Of a DNA stretch of 33,089 nt, positions 14,461 through 24,500 are shown piece after piece (position 1 is the stretch's first letter; each line of letters begins with the position of its first letter). The stretch comes from JBQTII01 sp052387905 (GTDB taxonomy: Bacteria; Actinomycetota; Actinomycetes; Sporichthyales; Sporichthyaceae). The stretch is from contig JBQTIR010000015.1 in NCBI GenBank assembly GCA_052387905.1, positions 1-33,089 of the forward strand, read 5' to 3'. Made by a program: the position numbers and the translations under genes. Under the pieces are notes generated by a model. The model saw only the letters and a list, made by a program, of their open reading frames with translations. It ran no database searches and was not told the origin of the DNA.

Positions 14461-16263
14461 GTGATCCCGCAACCGCCGACTGGCCCGCTCCCTCCGCCCG
14501 GTCCGCCGCCGCCGCCGATCTCGCCCACGGCGGCAGGGTCGGCGGGTTCCGGCTCCAACCGCTCCAGTCGCTGGGTGGCTCGCCGCGTCATCGCCGTCGG
14601 TGCGGGAGCGCTGCTGTCTATCCTGCTCGGGCTCTATGTTGCCGCCTACGCGGCCTCCGGCAGCGACATCCCGCGCGGTGCACGCGTGCTCGGCGTGGAG
14701 ATCGGCGGACTGTCCCAGGCCGACGCGCAGGCGCGCCTGACGCAGTTGCTGCCCGCACTTGACCGCACGGTCACGGTGACCGCAGCGCCGCGCACCTTCG
14801 AACTCACCGCTTCGGCCGCGGGGCTCGCGGTCGACGTGGCGGCCACGGTCGACCAGATAGGTGGTGGGCGCAGCCTTGATCCCGGCGAGTTGATCGGTGG
14901 GTTCTTCGGCGCGACGCAGGACTTCGAGCCCGTCCTGCGGATCGACGACGCTGCGTTGACCAAGTCGGTCAAGCGGATCGCGGACAAGATCAACCGCCCC
15001 CTTCGTGAAGGATCGGTCGCGTTCGTCGACGGCAAGGCCGTGGCTACCAAGGCGCAGGAGCGCCGCAAGCTCCCGCGCGCGGAAGCGGTCGACGCCTTGC
15101 GCGAGGCCTTCACCGACGGCGACGACAGCGTGACATTCACCGTCGAGACGACGGCCCCGGTCATCGGCAACGACGAGGTCGACCGGGTGATGACGCAGTT
15201 CGCGACCCCGGCGATGGCGGCACCGGTCACGGTCGATCTCGACGGTGTTGCCGTCACCGTGAACCCGAGCGAGTACGACAACTTCCTGCGGGTGAAGGCG
15301 GTCGGCGAGGCGCTGGTGACCGAGCTGGACGGTGCCGGGCTGGCCGAGTATCTGACGGAGCAGAACGCCGAGCTGGTGACCCCACCGAAGGATGCGCGCT
15401 TCATCTTCGTCCGGAACAAGCCTGAACTGGTCCCCGGTACCAACGGCGAGCGGATCGACCCGGCCACCCTGCAGGACCGGATGCTGGCGGCGTTCACCGC
15501 GCCGGCCCCGCGATCGGTGCTCGCCGATGTCATCACCGCGGAACCCGAGCTCACCACGGCAGAGGCCACGGCGTTGGGCATCCTCGAACCAATCTCCACC
15601 TTCCGCACCGACTACCCGATCGCGCGCTACCGGGTGACCAACATCGGGCGGGCCGCGGAGCTGATCAACGAATCCCTGGTGGTGCCGGGCCAGACGTGGA
15701 GCTTGAACGACACGGTGGGCGAACGTACCGAGGCGAACGGCTTCGTCAAGGGCTTCGTCATCAAGGACGGGGCCTTCGCCGAGGACCTGGGCGGCGGGGT
15801 CTCCCAGTCCGCGACCACGGTGTTCAACGCCGTGTTCTTCGCCGGTCTGGAGGACGTCGAGCACCACCCCCATTCCCTCTACATCTCCCGGTACCCGGTC
15901 GGGCGTGAGGCGACGGTGGCGTTCGGGCAGAAGGACCTGCGCTTTCGCAACAACTCCCCGACCGGGGTGCTGATCCGGGCGATCCACAAGCCCGGCCTGA
16001 TCCGCATCACGTTCTGGGGTACCAAGCATTGGGACCGCATCGGGTCGGTGACGGGACCGCGCTTCAACATCAAAGAGCCGACGTCGATCGTGTCCTCGGC
16101 CAAGGGCTGCGTGCCACAGACGCCGTCGACGGGTTTCGACGTCGAGGTGACGAGGGAGTACTACCTCGGAGGGAAGGTGGTCAGGCGCGAGACGTTCCGC
16201 ACCACCTACCAGCCCACCGACCGTATCCAGTGTCTGTCGCCGCGCACGACCCGCAGGAGCTGA
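14461..16263 (+). CDS. VanW-family membrane-anchored protein with peptidoglycan-binding-like domain
   Basis: About 600 residues. A Pro-rich cytoplasmic N-terminus (residues 1-30) precedes one membrane segment (about 42-64), so the bulk lies outside the membrane. Next come domains of the type found before VanW (GARVLGVEIGGLSQADAQARL, about 72-180, probably repeated further on), then the VanW domain (about 388-505: YRVTNIGRAAELINES, PGQTWSLNDTVGERT, DLGGGVSQSATTVFNA). A short Cys-containing tail follows. VanW proteins occur in some vancomycin-resistance clusters, but this general form is widespread in actinobacteria and does not by itself imply resistance. GTG 14461 is my choice; an in-frame GTG at 14404 would add 19 residues, and neither has a strong ribosome site. 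Confidence 0.85.
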   Translation: MIPQPPTGPLPPPGPPPPPISPTAAGSAGSGSNRSSRWVARRVIAVGAGALLSILLGLYVAAYAASGSDIPRGARVLGVEIGGLSQADAQARLTQLLPALDRTVTVTAAPRTFELTASAAGLAVDVAATVDQIGGGRSLDPGELIGGFFGATQDFEPVLRIDDAALTKSVKRIADKINRPLREGSVAFVDGKAVATKAQERRKLPRAEAVDALREAFTDGDDSVTFTVETTAPVIGNDEVDRVMTQFATPAMAAPVTVDLDGVAVTVNPSEYDNFLRVKAVGEALVTELDGAGLAEYLTEQNAELVTPPKDARFIFVRNKPELVPGTNGERIDPATLQDRMLAAFTAPAPRSVLADVITAEPELTTAEATALGILEPISTFRTDYPIARYRVTNIGRAAELINESLVVPGQTWSLNDTVGERTEANGFVKGFVIKDGAFAEDLGGGVSQSATTVFNAVFFAGLEDVEHHPHSLYISRYPVGREATVAFGQKDLRFRNNSPTGVLIRAIHKPGLIRITFWGTKHWDRIGSVTGPRFNIKEPTSIVSSAKGCVPQTPSTGFDVEVTREYYLGGKVVRRETFRTTYQPTDRIQCLSPRTTRRS

Positions 16264-16278
16264 GCCGCTCCGCCGGCC

Positions 16279-18159
16279 TCAAGTGCCCTGTAACCGCGCA
16301 GTGAGGCCGGTGGCTCGGGCCGCGGGGTTGCCGACCGCCCGCGCGACAGCTTCGGCGCTGCCGAGCAGGCGAACGCCGCCGGTGGCGCGGGTGACCGCCG
16401 TGTACAGCGTCTGCCGGGTCGCCAGTGGGGAGGCGGCCGGCGGGAGCACGACGGTCACGGTGGTGAACTCGCTGCCCTGGCTGCGGTGCACGGTCATGGC
16501 GTGTGCCGAGCGCAGCAGCGGGAGCCGGTTGACCGGAACCAGGTGCACGTTCTCTCCGCGTCGGAAAGCGGCGATCAGCGCGCCGTCGGCGGCGGGCAGG
16601 ACGACGCCGGTGTCGCCGTTGAACACCTGGAGGTCGGCGTCGTTGACGTTCACCAGGATCGGTGCGCCGACGTAGTGCCCGTCGCCGCGCGGCGCGGGGG
16701 CGCCGGGACGGGCACCCGCGATCCACCTCATGGTGCGATCCGTCCAGCTCTGTACCCCCCGCGGCCCGGTGCGGTGTGCGCACAGCACCCGGTGCCGCTC
16801 CAACGCCAGTAGCGCGGCGGGCGCATCCCCGGCCTCGGCGGCCGCGATCATCTCCAGCGCTGCGGCGACCACCGGTGCGCGGACCGCGGCCGCTGCGGCC
16901 TCACTCACCGGTGAGTCATCGGGCACCTCGACGAACTCCACGGCCTCGGATCCAGACCGGAGCAAGGCCAGCACTGCGTCGGAATCGCCGATCCGGATGG
17001 CGGTTGCCAGCGAGGCGATCGTGCCCACCCCGCAATAGCGCCGGATCCGCGAGAGGGTCACCACGCGGCCCTCCAGCGTGGGCCGCATCGAGGCCTGATC
17101 TGACGCGGCGTCGGGAGGTGGTGCGGTAGCGGCGACGACGTCACCGAGGACGGCGCCGGCCTCGACCGAGGCCAGTTGGTCGGGGTCGCCGACCAGGATC
17201 AGTCGAGCGCCCGGTCGCACGGCTTCGAGCAGACGTGCCATCACGGTGAGCGAGACCATCGAGGCCTCGTCGACCAGAACCACGTCGTGCGGCAACGGGT
17301 TGGCGCGGTGATGGCGGAAGCGGGTGCTGCCGACTCGCGCCCCGAGGAGGCGGTGGATCGTGGTCGCGGGTGGAGCGTGCACCCGGGAGCGGTCGCCTTC
17401 GCCGAGCTCGGCGAGAGCCCGCGCGACGGCCTCGGTGAGCCGAGCCGCGGCCTTGCCCGTGGGAGCGGCCAACGCCACGCGAGGTGGCGGCCCGCCCTGA
17501 TCGGTGAGCAGCGCGAGAATCCGGGCGACCGTGGTGGTCTTGCCTGTTCCCGGACCACCGCAGATCACGGTGAGGCGGCTGCGCGCGGCGAGTTCAGCGG
17601 CGGCGCGCTGGTCGTGGTCATCCGGGGCGGGGAACAGCCGGACCAGGGCGGTCTCCAGTCTGACCTCGTCCAGTTCGGGCCCGCCGGCGACGGCCCGCGT
17701 CAACAGGTCCATCGCCACCTGGCCCTCCTGGGCGTAGTAGCGCGCCAGCCACAACGAACTGCCCACGAGCCGGACCGGGCGCCCGGCCTGGCCCTCGACC
17801 GTGGCGATGAGCCCGCTTTGGTTGCACGCCGCCAGCCAGGCGATCGGCTCCGGCCAGGGCGGCGCCTCGGCCAATCCGTGCTCGGTGGATCCGCCCGTGA
17901 GGCCCTCGGTCATCTCCGGCGCGATGGTGTCCGCGGCGCTGGCGAGGTCCAGAACCACCGAACCGGCACGGGTGCTGCGCACCGTCAGCGCGATGGCGAG
18001 CAGCACGCGCTCGTCGGACTCCCCGCCGAGGCGGCCCAACGTGGTGGCGACGTGCACATCGGCCGCCGAGAGGATCCCGGCGACATTGAAGGCGGCGAGC
18101 AGACCGTCGGCGCGGCGCGCCAGCCGCGGCGAGTACGGGTCCAATGCCCCGGCCGTCAT
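16279..18159 (-). CDS. recD: RecBCD alpha subunit, RecD helicase
   Basis: A 626-residue superfamily 1 helicase, the 5'-to-3' motor of the RecBCD double-strand-break repair complex. Walker A is GGPGTGKTT (201-209), Walker B LVDEAS (295-300), and the C-terminal UvrD-like motif VHRSQGSEF lies near 558. The N-terminal part (1-190) is the RecD accessory domain that contacts RecC and RecB. Its ATG shares one base with the recB stop (TGATG), so translation is coupled. It is the last gene of recC-recB-recD, and converges on the VanW gene 15 bases away with no visible terminator between them. Confidence 0.95.
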   Translation of the reverse strand: MTAGALDPYSPRLARRADGLLAAFNVAGILSAADVHVATTLGRLGGESDERVLLAIALTVRSTRAGSVVLDLASAADTIAPEMTEGLTGGSTEHGLAEAPPWPEPIAWLAACNQSGLIATVEGQAGRPVRLVGSSLWLARYYAQEGQVAMDLLTRAVAGGPELDEVRLETALVRLFPAPDDHDQRAAAELAARSRLTVICGGPGTGKTTTVARILALLTDQGGPPPRVALAAPTGKAAARLTEAVARALAELGEGDRSRVHAPPATTIHRLLGARVGSTRFRHHRANPLPHDVVLVDEASMVSLTVMARLLEAVRPGARLILVGDPDQLASVEAGAVLGDVVAATAPPPDAASDQASMRPTLEGRVVTLSRIRRYCGVGTIASLATAIRIGDSDAVLALLRSGSEAVEFVEVPDDSPVSEAAAAAVRAPVVAAALEMIAAAEAGDAPAALLALERHRVLCAHRTGPRGVQSWTDRTMRWIAGARPGAPAPRGDGHYVGAPILVNVNDADLQVFNGDTGVVLPAADGALIAAFRRGENVHLVPVNRLPLLRSAHAMTVHRSQGSEFTTVTVVLPPAASPLATRQTLYTAVTRATGGVRLLGSAEAVARAVGNPAARATGLTARLQGT

Positions 18160-21100
18160 CAGAGCCCGGCCAGCAGATCGGAGGTGGCGATGACGAGCTC
18201 GGCGGGTGGGCGCCAGGCGAAAACACCGGGCAGGCTCCGATCCGGCGGTCCACCTTGGGTCGCCATCCCGCGCAGGAACAGGTAAAGCGCGCCACCGAGC
18301 TGTCGCGCCGGGTCATAATCAATCTGACGCCACGTCAAGTAACGATGGAGAGCGACGAGGTAGAGCAGTGCCTGCAGGGGGTAGTCCCCGGCGCGCATGT
18401 GGTGGCCCAAACGCGGAGCGCGGTACTCGGCTGCCCACGCACTATCAGCCGTTCCGGCCGGATGCAGCCGGTTGGTCTTGTAGTCCACGACCAGGTAACG
18501 GTCGGGTTCGGCCGTGCCCGAGCGCAACCGGAGCACCGCGTCGATGCTGCCGGTGAGATAACCGCGCAGCGGTTGGCTGGCCAGTTCCGGGGAGAGAAGG
18601 CGTTCGGCGTACGGGCGTACCGGATCCTCGAGGTCCAGGTGTGTGGTGAGCAAGGCGCCGAGCTCGCCCAGATGAACCCTGCGCCCGGGGCGGTCGCCCC
18701 CGGCCAGCGGCAGTTCGAACTCCAGCTCGCAGCGGCGGTCGCTCGGGGCGAAACCGGTCAGTGCGCGCCCGTCGGCGAGTGGACCCAAGGGGGCTCGCAG
18801 TGCGGCGAGGACTGCCGCGACGAGGCGGTCGGGATCGGTGCCGGGCAATGCGGTGTGGTGCAACGCGGAGGCCGCCGCGGCGGCGACGGCGCCCGGCAGG
18901 TCGGCCGCCGCGGGGTCGACGAGCTCCAGGATCTCGTGCACCAACGTCCCGAATGCGGCGCCCGCGGGGAGCTCGTCGAACAGCGACATCGTGGCCGCGG
19001 GCTCGGTCGCTGACACCGGCCCGTCATCGGGGTCGGTGGGGCCAGGGTCGACGGCGTCGGGAGCCGGGTCGCCCTCATCGATCGTGCCGGGCGCCTCGGG
19101 CTCGGACGCGGCGATCGGTCCCAGCTCGTGGGCGGCTGCGGTCAGCGAGCTGTAGGAGGTCCGTCGCCACTCGGCGTCGACGGTGCGGTCGAAGACGGCC
19201 GCGACCGGGACGCCGGCCGACCTCGGGGGCGGTGTCCATCGCGCCGGCCCGGCAGCGCTGATCGATTCCACGGCCAGGGCGCCGCCGGCAGATGCGGTCA
19301 GCTCTCTCAGGTGCGCCAGGGCGCTCGCATCGTCGGGCACTGGGACCTCGGCGGGCGGCGGCGCGCCCCGCGGCGCGAACAGCACCCGATGCAGCGCTCC
19401 GGTCCGGGTGAGCGTCGATCGTGCCCACCACAGGGTGAGCGCCGAGCGGGCCCGGGTGGCAGCGACGTAAAGCAGCCGCAGGTCCTCGCCGGCCTGCTCG
19501 CCGACATGTGCAGCCAGCGCATCGTCCCAGCCGGGACCGCCCAGATGCCGGGAGCGAACGCCCGTCACCGGGTCGTGGAACAACGCCGTCTGGACCTTCC
19601 ACCCCGGCCGGCTCCAGGCGAACGGGAGGTAGACCAGGCCGAACTCCAGACCCTTGCTGGAATGGATCGTCACGATCTGGACGGCAGCGGCATCGGAATC
19701 CAGGCGCCGGCTGCGTTCCGCGCCCGGGTTGTCGGCGGCCTCGGCGATGCGTCGACGGAGCCAGGCCAGCGTGGTGCCCGCGGTGAGCCCCTCGGCGATG
19801 GTGGCGGCGTGCAGCACATCGGCGATGTGGCGCAGGTCGGTCACGACGCGCTCACCGCCGGCAACCGCGAGCAATCGGGCGCAGGTCCCGCGCTCGGCGT
19901 CGATCCGCGCGAACAGTCCTGCGGGGCCGTGGTCGGCGAGCACTCGTGCCCAGCGCCGCAGTTGCTCGACCAGAGTGTCGTGAACGGCTTCCCCGCCGGT
20001 GACCAGCGCGTGGGCGTCGAGGCCGATGAAGGCCGAGACCGCGAGCCGGCGCACCACGGGGGAGCGCGAGGGTGACTCGACGGCCTCCAGCAGCGCGAGC
20101 CACTCACCGGCGGCCGGCGTGGCGAACACGCTCTCGTGGGTCCGCAGCACCGTGGGGACCCCGGCCTGGGTGAGCCGATCGCGGACGAGGTCTCCCTCGC
20201 GGCCGGTCGAGACCAGTACGGCGATGTCACCGGGCTCGACGGGGCGTGCCGGGGCGCCCGGACGACTGCGCAGGGTGCTGCCGTCGGTGAGTACCTCGAC
20301 GATCTGCGCGGCAAGGTCGTCGACTATCGACGCCCGCACACCCGCCGCGTAGGGCACGCCACCCTTGCCGGCCGGCAGCCCCGCCGATCCCACCACCCGC
20401 AGCCGCACCGCGGCCTGACCCGCCGGACGCTCCAGCAACGGCTCGGGGTGCCCGGCGGCCACCGGCCCGACCACGATGCGGTGATCGCCGAGTTCAACGC
20501 CGCCGAGCAGCGCCGCCAACCCGCGCAGCACCTGGGCGTCGCTGCGGTAGTTGCGCGGCAGGGTCGCGGCGGCGTCCGCGTCCCCGGCAGCGCGCAGGTA
20601 GCTGTGCACATCGCCGCCACGGAAGGCGTAGATCGCCTGCTTGGGGTCGCCGATCAGGACGACGGCGGCATGCCCCACGAACGCGCTGCGCAGGATGTCC
20701 CACTGGGCGGGGTCGGTGTCCTGGAACTCGTCGACGAGCACCACGCGGTAGCGCGAGCGCAGACGCGCGGCCAGCGCCGGGCCGGCGGCGGGGTCGCGCA
20801 GCGCGTCGCGCAGTCGGGTGAGCAGGTCGTCGAAACCCATCGCGCGGGCGGCGTCGAGCCGGTTGCCGACCTCGGTGCGCACGGCCTCGGCGTAGGAGAC
20901 GCGGACATCACCACGGGGCACCAGCGCGGCATGGCGGTCCCCGGCGGCGTCACCGGCGATGATCCGGGCCAGCGCGGGGTCGAAGTCCGGACGGCCGGTT
21001 TCCCGGTGGTATTTGCGTAGGTAGAAATCCGTCGCCACGTCCGCGACCACCGTGCGGATGTCCTCGATCAGCGTGGTGTCGGGATCGGCGGCGGCGCCCG

Positions 21101-21509
21101 CACCCAATCCACGCAGCACGATTTGGCAGAACGCGTGGGTGGTGACGATCGTGGCGGCGTCGAAGTCGGCGCTCGCCGCGGCGAGGCGCTCCTGCCGACG
21201 CGCCACGCTGGCCGGGTCACCGGTGGCCAGGTGCACCAGCAGGGGGTCACCGCCGACCCGCGCGGTGGCCGGGTCCGTGAGGGCATCGCGGGTTGCGGTA
21301 AGCCGCTCGCGTACCCGCTCCCGTAGTTCGCGGGTCGCGTTGCGACCGAACGTGATCACCAACAAATCACCGAGATCGGCGACGCCCTCGGCGACGTAGC
21401 GGGTGACCAGCGCGGCGATCGTGTAGGTCTTGCCGGTGCCGGCACTGGCCTCCAGCAAGGTCGTCCCGGTCGGCAGCGGACCCAGCAGATCGAATGGTGT
21501 AGCCGTCAC
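18159..21509 (-). CDS. recB: RecBCD beta subunit, RecB helicase-nuclease
   Basis: A 1116-residue helicase-nuclease, the 3'-to-5' motor and only nuclease of RecBCD. Walker A is ASAGTGKTYT (21-30), and Walker B sits in VVLVDEFQDTDP. The UvrD-like C-terminal helicase motifs include VTIHSSKGLEF and LLYVAATRARS. The nuclease domain is complete: H in GTLVHEILELVDP near 855, an acidic residue in the CELEFELPL region, and the D-x-K core VVDYKTNRL near 1008. The start is a GTG at 21509 that overlaps the recC stop by four bases; the open frame upstream only reads the other frame of recC. The intact nuclease motif argues for an active enzyme. Confidence 0.95.
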   Translation of the reverse strand: MTATPFDLLGPLPTGTTLLEASAGTGKTYTIAALVTRYVAEGVADLGDLLVITFGRNATRELRERVRERLTATRDALTDPATARVGGDPLLVHLATGDPASVARRQERLAAASADFDAATIVTTHAFCQIVLRGLGAGAAADPDTTLIEDIRTVVADVATDFYLRKYHRETGRPDFDPALARIIAGDAAGDRHAALVPRGDVRVSYAEAVRTEVGNRLDAARAMGFDDLLTRLRDALRDPAAGPALAARLRSRYRVVLVDEFQDTDPAQWDILRSAFVGHAAVVLIGDPKQAIYAFRGGDVHSYLRAAGDADAAATLPRNYRSDAQVLRGLAALLGGVELGDHRIVVGPVAAGHPEPLLERPAGQAAVRLRVVGSAGLPAGKGGVPYAAGVRASIVDDLAAQIVEVLTDGSTLRSRPGAPARPVEPGDIAVLVSTGREGDLVRDRLTQAGVPTVLRTHESVFATPAAGEWLALLEAVESPSRSPVVRRLAVSAFIGLDAHALVTGGEAVHDTLVEQLRRWARVLADHGPAGLFARIDAERGTCARLLAVAGGERVVTDLRHIADVLHAATIAEGLTAGTTLAWLRRRIAEAADNPGAERSRRLDSDAAAVQIVTIHSSKGLEFGLVYLPFAWSRPGWKVQTALFHDPVTGVRSRHLGGPGWDDALAAHVGEQAGEDLRLLYVAATRARSALTLWWARSTLTRTGALHRVLFAPRGAPPPAEVPVPDDASALAHLRELTASAGGALAVESISAAGPARWTPPPRSAGVPVAAVFDRTVDAEWRRTSYSSLTAAAHELGPIAASEPEAPGTIDEGDPAPDAVDPGPTDPDDGPVSATEPAATMSLFDELPAGAAFGTLVHEILELVDPAAADLPGAVAAAAASALHHTALPGTDPDRLVAAVLAALRAPLGPLADGRALTGFAPSDRRCELEFELPLAGGDRPGRRVHLGELGALLTTHLDLEDPVRPYAERLLSPELASQPLRGYLTGSIDAVLRLRSGTAEPDRYLVVDYKTNRLHPAGTADSAWAAEYRAPRLGHHMRAGDYPLQALLYLVALHRYLTWRQIDYDPARQLGGALYLFLRGMATQGGPPDRSLPGVFAWRPPAELVIATSDLLAGL

Positions 21510-24500
21510 GAGGCGGCTGCCCTCTCCGCGCGACGGATAGGCGCCCAGAGTTCCTCGGCGACCGCGCGCATCCGGGCCAGGTCGAGGGCCTCCAACGGGG
21601 CCGCCGGCCCCCACACCAGGCGGTGCGCCGGATCGGTGTTCTCGCCGGGGATGTCGTTGCGCCCCGACCACTCCTCGTTCGCCCGCCCGAGCGCCTCCCC
21701 GTCAGCCATGCCCCGGTCGCGGGCGTCGACGTAGGCGTACGAGGTCTTGAGCGGCAGGGGTAGGGGCGCGCACAGTCCGTCCTCGCGCAATCGGACCAGG
21801 GCGGCCAGCTCCCAGGCCGCGACCTGCGGGTCCAGCGGACCGATGACATGGCGGATCGCAGACTTGCTCCGGCGGGCGACGGTGACGACCTGCCAGGTCC
21901 GGTCCGGCCTGCCCGCGCTCAACGCGAGCAACTCCACCCAGGCCGTCAGCCGTTGTTTGGGCCCGAGGGAGGAGTAGCCGACATGCACGACGACGTCGCC
22001 CCGCAGCTCCGGCACGGCGCCCACCACGAGTCCGGCGCCACCGGGCAGGTCGACGGTGAGGTCGGCGACGTCCGGATCGGCCCGGAGCAGGTCCGCGCGT
22101 GCGGCCTCGACGATCGCCTCCACCGCAGCGACGATCGGCGTAGCCGCTCGGTGGCCGAGGGCGTTCGGCGGCAACGTGCCGCGGCGCCGTTCCCGTTCAC
22201 CGCAGGTGGCGAGGTCCGCGCCCGCGAGTCGAGCACGCAGAAGTCGGTCCCCGACCGTCCACTCCTCGAGCTTGGTCAGCGCCAGCGGGATCGATTCCGC
22301 CGGGGATTCCCAGCTCGGCGCGGCGCTGACATCGAGGCGTTGGCGCAGGAAGGCGCGTGCCGGGTGCAGCAGGAAACCCAGCAGATCCGTGAGGGCGACC
22401 GGGCCGGGTTCGGGCGGCGCCAGCCCTGCGCTGATGAAGGGTCGGGGAGCTACGCGGGTTCCGAGTATGGCTCGCGCCCCGGCGAGGGCGACGGTGTCGA
22501 AGCTGGTTGGCGCCCGCCCCTGCGCGGGTGCCCCGATGCCGAAGTTGCGCGGGTCAAAGCTCTGCAGGGGGTGGCGCACGGTGATGTGGGCGCGCACCGG
22601 ACGGCCGTCCGTGGTCGTGGCCATACCGTCGAGGGCGTCCAGCAACTCACCGAGCGGGACCGCGGGTGGGATCGCGGCACCGGTGCGCTCGTCGGCGCCG
22701 GAATAGATCACGGCCAGGTGATCGCGCGCCGAGCAGACCGCGTCGAGCAGGAGCTGGCGGTCCTCGGTGCGTGGGTCACGCTCGCCCGGTCGTCGGGCCG
22801 GCCAGGCGAGGATGTCGTCGGCATCGGTGGTGCCCGCCCGCGGGAACGCGGTGTCGTCGAGCCCGAGCAGGACAATCACGCGGTGCGGTACCGAGCGCAT
22901 CGGGACCATGGTCGAGACCGTCACCGTTCCGGTGCGAAACCCGGCGCGGGTGGGCCGACCGCCCAGCCGCGAGGTGATGAGGGCGGCGAGGTCGCTGGGT
23001 TCCAGGATCGGATCGGTTCCCCGGGCCGCTTCGGCGATGTCCGCCAGTTCCGCGATGAGGGCGCTGCGCTGCCAGCCCTGCCCTGGCGCCGCCATCGCGA
23101 GGCCAAGCATGTGCTCGCGAAGCCCGGTGAGGTACTCGCTCAACCGCTGCGGCCGGGACAGGAACTCCAGCGCCGCGCAGGTCCGGTCGACGAACTCCGC
23201 GAACCGCCCGGCCAGCTCGATGTCGGCGGAATCCACGCCGTCCAGCGGCAGCGCGGTGTCCAGCCAGTGCTCGTCGGAATCCATCGCCGCAGCCAGCAGG
23301 ATCCGGTCCAGTGCGTCGCGCCAGGTGCCCGACGCGATCGCGCCGAGGCCGAAGTGCTGACGGTGTCGGGTGTCCAGACCCCAGCGCACGCCGGCCTCGG
23401 CGGCCCAGCGCCGCAGTTGTTCGCCGGCGTCGGCATCGAAGCCGAATCGCCGCGCGACCGCATCGGTGGCGGCCAGGTCGAGCAACTCCGTCGCCGTGGC
23501 TCGCCCGTTCGACATCCCCAGCACGGTGCGAACGGTCGCGAACACCGGGTTGGTCCCAGCCATCGACCGGTCGGTCAGGCGGACCCGCAGCGCGGAGGCG
23601 GGATGGCGGGTGCCGGCAGGGCCGTCGTCGTGGTCAGCGAAGGCCGCGGTGATGAGCGGAGCGAAGGTATCGACATCAGGGCACATGACGAGCACGTCAC
23701 GCGGCTCCAGGGACGTGTCGGCGGCGAGGAGCTCGGTCACCAGTTCCCGCAAAACCTCGACCTGGCGTACGGGTCCGTGGCACGCATGCACGCTGATGCT
23801 GTGATCGCCCGGACCCAGGGCGATCGGCTCCGTCGCGCCCGGCGCCGCGTCCTCGGCAAGCGTCCGTTGCAGTTGGCCGAGCAGGGTGTCCGGCGGGGCC
23901 GGGGCCTCGTGGTGGCTGTCGGTGTGTGTGGGCGCAGCAGCACGGACCCGGCGCTGGAGCGCCGCCGCGTCGCGCGAGAGGGAGGCGAGCAACGGATGGC
24001 GCGGAGCTTGTCCACGGGCGACGGCCGACCACAGCGCCGGTGAGGCGTGCGGGATCCACAGGTGGACCTCCCGGGCGTTCGCGATCGCGGCGAGCACCGC
24101 CAGTCGTGCGGCGGAGAGCCGGTTGAGGCCGAACACGTGCAGGTGCTGTGGAAGGTCCAGGCATCCCGGGTCCTCGCGCAGCCGCTCGAGGGTGGTGGGA
24201 AGGCGCTCGGCTGGACTGGGCGTCCCCAACCGGGCGCGCAGGGCGCGCCAGAGCCGCGGCTGCCAGATCAGGTCGACGGGGAGGGGTCGGCCGTCGTCTG
24301 CCAGGTCCTCGCCCGCGGCCCAGAACCGCAGCATGGCGGGACGCTCCTGGCCGTAGTCGTCGAAGCGTCCGGCGAGCCGCGCGGCGAGGGGGTAGCAGCG
24401 TGCGCCCTCCCGCAGCCGAGCCGTGAGTGGCTCACCGGCGGCGCCCTCGCCCAGCAGTTCGACCAACGGCCAGAGAACGCGCTCGCGCTCCCACGGATTC

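Noticed and set aside
14362..16029. 555-codon open frame antisense to the VanW gene
   Set aside because: Shadow frame with His/Arg/Asp-rich composition; the VanW domain on the plus strand is clear.
14461..16263. VanW gene as evidence of vancomycin resistance
   Set aside because: VanW-domain proteins are widespread in actinobacteria, and no vanH, vanA, vanX or two-component genes are nearby.
21510..21671. 54-codon N-terminal extension of recB
   Set aside because: It reads recC in another frame, and the GTG at 21509 overlapping the recC stop begins exactly at the family N-terminus.
21848..24043. 731-codon open frame antisense to recC
   Set aside because: Shadow of recC; no recognisable motif, and recC on the other strand is unmistakable.
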